A model generated the notes under the pieces. That model had not been told where the DNA came from. It saw only the letters and a list, made by a program, of their open reading frames with translations, and did no database searches. Below are positions 62,059-64,000 of a stretch of DNA of 64,000 nt, piece after piece; position 1 is the first letter of the stretch; every line of letters starts with the position of its first letter. The stretch is from Actinokineospora auranticolor (GTDB lineage: Bacteria > Actinomycetota > Actinomycetes > Mycobacteriales > Pseudonocardiaceae): the NCBI RefSeq assembly GCF_002934265.1, contig NZ_PTIX01000010.1:1-64000 (forward strand), given 5' to 3'. Both the position numbers and the translations under genes were made by a program.

Positions 62059-62999
62059 AGCCAGTCCTTGCGGCGGAACATGGCGTAGAGGCCGCCGCCG
62101 ATGGCGATGATGGCGGCGGTGGAGGCCCAGAAGCCCCAGGGCTGGTCGTAGCCGGGGTAGGGGACGTTCTGGCCGTAGAAGCCGGTGATGGCGGTGGGGA
62201 TCGCGATCACCGCGGCCCAGCCGGTGACCTTCTTCATGATCATGTTGAGCTGGTTGCTCTGGATGTTGAGCTGGGTCTCGCGCAGCGCGGTGATGTGGTC
62301 GCGCAGGGACTCGGTCCACTCGGCGGCGTGGGCGACGTGGTCGCGGATGTCGCCGAAGTAGGGCTGCAGCTCGGCGTCGACCAGGTTCTTGTCGCGCGGC
62401 AGCTCGGTCATGATGTCGCGCATCGGCAGCACGACCCGGCGCAGGCCCGCGAGGGCGCGGCGCACCCGGACGGAGTGCCGCTGGAGTTCGCGGACGTCGG
62501 GGCGCTCCTCGAAGACCACGCCCTCCAGATCCTCGATCAGCTCGTCGAGCCGCGAGGTGGCCTCCAGGTGGCCGTCGACCACGATGTCGAGCACCGCGTG
62601 CAGCAGCACCCCGACCCGGTCGCAGGGCAGCGCGGAGGCGTCCCAGCGGCGGGTCACGGCGGCCATGTCGAAGCCGTCGCGCACGGTGACCAGGGTGTTC
62701 GGGGTGACGAACATCGACAACTCGTGGCACTCGAGGGTGCCGTCGGCGGCCACGGACACCCCGTAGACCGAGACGAACTGGTGGGTGCGGTAGTGGTCGA
62801 GCTTGGGCCGCTGGTGGCGCTCCTGGCTGTCCTCCAGCGCCAGCTCGTGCAGGCCGAGCTCGCGGCCGACGACCTCCAGCGCCTTGTCGTCGGAGATGTC
62901 GACCCAGGCGACCCCGCCGCCCGCCAGCCGCTCCGCCAGCTGGTCGAGCGGGAAGTCCTCCTCGACGGAGCCGTCCCGGTACAGCCGCGTCCGACTCAC
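62055..62999 (-). CDS. CorA-family divalent cation transporter
   Basis: This 314-residue protein has a large cytosolic N-terminal domain and two C-terminal spans (about 258-275 and 290-306). The canonical YGMN motif between the spans reads TGFYGQNVPYPGY, with Gln in place of Met. The long helix RETQLNIQSNQLNMIMKKV fits the CorA funnel. The family moves Mg, Co, Ni or Zn; substrate is unclear with the GQN variant. GTG 62999 overlaps the stop of the type III polyketide synthase (GTGA), so the two are co-translated. Confidence 0.8.
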   Translation of the reverse strand: MSRTRLYRDGSVEEDFPLDQLAERLAGGGVAWVDISDDKALEVVGRELGLHELALEDSQERHQRPKLDHYRTHQFVSVYGVSVAADGTLECHELSMFVTPNTLVTVRDGFDMAAVTRRWDASALPCDRVGVLLHAVLDIVVDGHLEATSRLDELIEDLEGVVFEERPDVRELQRHSVRVRRALAGLRRVVLPMRDIMTELPRDKNLVDAELQPYFGDIRDHVAHAAEWTESLRDHITALRETQLNIQSNQLNMIMKKVTGWAAVIAIPTAITGFYGQNVPYPGYDQPWGFWASTAAIIAIGGGLYAMFRRKDWL

Positions 63000-64000
63000 G
63001 CCGACCGCCTCAGCAACACCGCGTACAGGGTCAACCCCGGGCCGAACGCCATCGCCACCACCAGCTCTCCCGGCCGCGCGGACAGTTCGCGCAGCACCAG
63101 CAACACCGTCGCCGACGAGCAGTTCCCGCGCTCGGCGAGCACCCCTCGCGAGGCGGCCAGCGCCGCGGGCGGCAGGCCCAGTCCGGCGGCCACAGTGTCC
63201 AGCACGCGCGGCCCGCCGGGGTGCACCGCCCAGCCCGCCACGCCGTCGACGTCGGCGCCGTGCCGGGCCAGCATCTTCTCCACGACCGGGCGCACCGCCA
63301 CCGCCAGCACGTCCGGCACCCGCGCGGACAGGCCCATCCGGAAGCCGTGGTCGGTGATCCGCCAGGTCATCAGGTCGCGGGTGTCGGTGTCGGTGTGCGA
63401 CACGACGTCGAGGACCTCCCAGCCGGGCGCGTCGGGGTGCACCACGGCCGCCGCCGCGGCGTCACCGAACAGCGCGTGCGCCACCACCTGCTCGGGGTCG
63501 CGGTCGGGTGGCTGGATGTGCAACGACGTCAGCTCGACGCACACGAGCGCGGCGGGCAGGCCGCGCGCGGTGGCGAAGTCGGACACCGCGCCCAGGCCGG
63601 GCAGCGCGGCGTAGCAGCCCATGTGGCCGATGGCGAGCCGTTGCGCGTCGGCGGCCAGGCCGAGGTCGGCGGCGAGGCCGATGTCGAGGCCGGGGGTGCC
63701 GTAGCCGGTGCAGGACACGACCGCGACGAGCCCGAGGTCGCCGGGGGCGAGGTTCGCGTCGTCGAGCGCCTCGCGCAGGGCCGCCCGGGCCAGCGGTGGG
63801 GCCTCCCGGTCGAACCGGGCCATCCGCTGCGCGGTGGACCACCCGGCGACACCCTCCGCGAACGGGTCCACGACGGTGTGTCGCGAGCGGACACCGGACC
63901 CGGCGAACACCCGCCGGGCGAAGCCGCTGTCGCCGAAGTGCGCGCGGAAACCGCGCTCCCACAGGGCTTCCTGGTCCACCGACCGGGGCAGTGCCGTGCC
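62996..64000 (-). CDS. Type III polyketide synthase (5' end beyond the window)
   Basis: This thiolase-fold, chalcone-synthase-like protein has its Cys-His-Asn triad visible: Cys in IGHMGCYAALPGL, His in GWAVHPGGPRVLD and Asn in ERGNCSSATV. VSCTGYGTPGLD and a GPGLTLYAVLL ending also fit the family. The frame stays open to the right edge and reads GTALPRSVDQEALW, which looks like an internal beta-strand start, so the true start lies outside the window. Such enzymes make pyrones, alkylresorcinols or tetrahydroxynaphthalene. Its stop overlaps the corA-like start. Confidence 0.85.
   Translation of the reverse strand, partial: GTALPRSVDQEALWERGFRAHFGDSGFARRVFAGSGVRSRHTVVDPFAEGVAGWSTAQRMARFDREAPPLARAALREALDDANLAPGDLGLVAVVSCTGYGTPGLDIGLAADLGLAADAQRLAIGHMGCYAALPGLGAVSDFATARGLPAALVCVELTSLHIQPPDRDPEQVVAHALFGDAAAAAVVHPDAPGWEVLDVVSHTDTDTRDLMTWRITDHGFRMGLSARVPDVLAVAVRPVVEKMLARHGADVDGVAGWAVHPGGPRVLDTVAAGLGLPPAALAASRGVLAERGNCSSATVLLVLRELSARPGELVVAMAFGPGLTLYAVLLRRSA

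Noticed and set aside
1-64000. tRNA genes
   Set aside because: I looked for T-loop and acceptor patterns such as GGTTCGAATC and saw none. A covariance search would be more reliable.

Overview
The window is high-GC DNA with third-position G/C codons, GTG/TTG starts, several apparently leaderless genes and many GTGA/ATGA stop-start overlaps. Gene content (CmtR-type ArsR sensor, LAL regulator, DUF574 methyltransferase, DasR-type operator, mycobacterial-type topoisomerase intein) points to a filamentous actinomycete, probably of the Pseudonocardiaceae (Actinokineospora/Saccharothrix/Actinosynnema-like). That placement is inference from family resemblance.

Left part (1-15 kb): the upstream region of an rRNA operon that reads leftward out of the window; a secreted snapalysin-type protease; a protein made of four cold-shock domains; a lipoprotein; an orphan paaZ; a trypsin-like protease; a secreted HNH nuclease. 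Then comes a tightly overlapping minus-strand operon: LytS-like kinase, LytTR regulator, DUF485-like protein, Na+/solute symporter, DUF485 protein and an ActP-type symporter. This looks like a sensed monocarboxylate uptake locus.

Middle (15-33 kb): accessory and repeat-rich. It holds an ABC exporter, an EI24 membrane protein, a SnoaL/LysR pair, a DUF574 methyltransferase, a PfkB kinase, a CmtR-CDF metal-resistance pair, an XRE regulator, a secreted carboxypeptidase, regulators and surE. Six copies of a roughly 90-bp dispersed element carry a DnaA-box-like TTGTCCACA (one copy has a mismatch). Around them lie a decayed deaminase gene, a transposase fragment, a copied 3' end of the CDF gene, 48-bp and 60-bp tandem arrays and a long hairpin.

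33-49 kb: a GDP-fucose-synthase-like gene, a GntR regulator, a secreted intradiol dioxygenase, a LAL regulator, a streptogrisin-like protease, and the parE-parC topoisomerase IV operon. ParC carries a 334-residue intein directly after its active-site tyrosine. A chitin-active LPMO follows, with a DasR-type palindrome over its promoter, then a DUF305 lipoprotein.

49-64 kb: a methionine-salvage operon (a DszC/SfnB-like flavin monooxygenase, then mtnA, mtnC, mtnB, mtnD) with a LysR gene upstream; a second alpha-lytic-type protease; a three-gene cassette in which an FtsK/EccC-like tandem ATPase lies between two small helical proteins; a HelD/HelR-type ATPase; and a CorA-like transporter translationally coupled to a type III polyketide synthase that runs off the right edge.

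Best candidates for something new: the DnaA-box repeat family, the intein in ParC, and the soluble EccC-like three-gene cassette. Novelty could not be checked without database searches.
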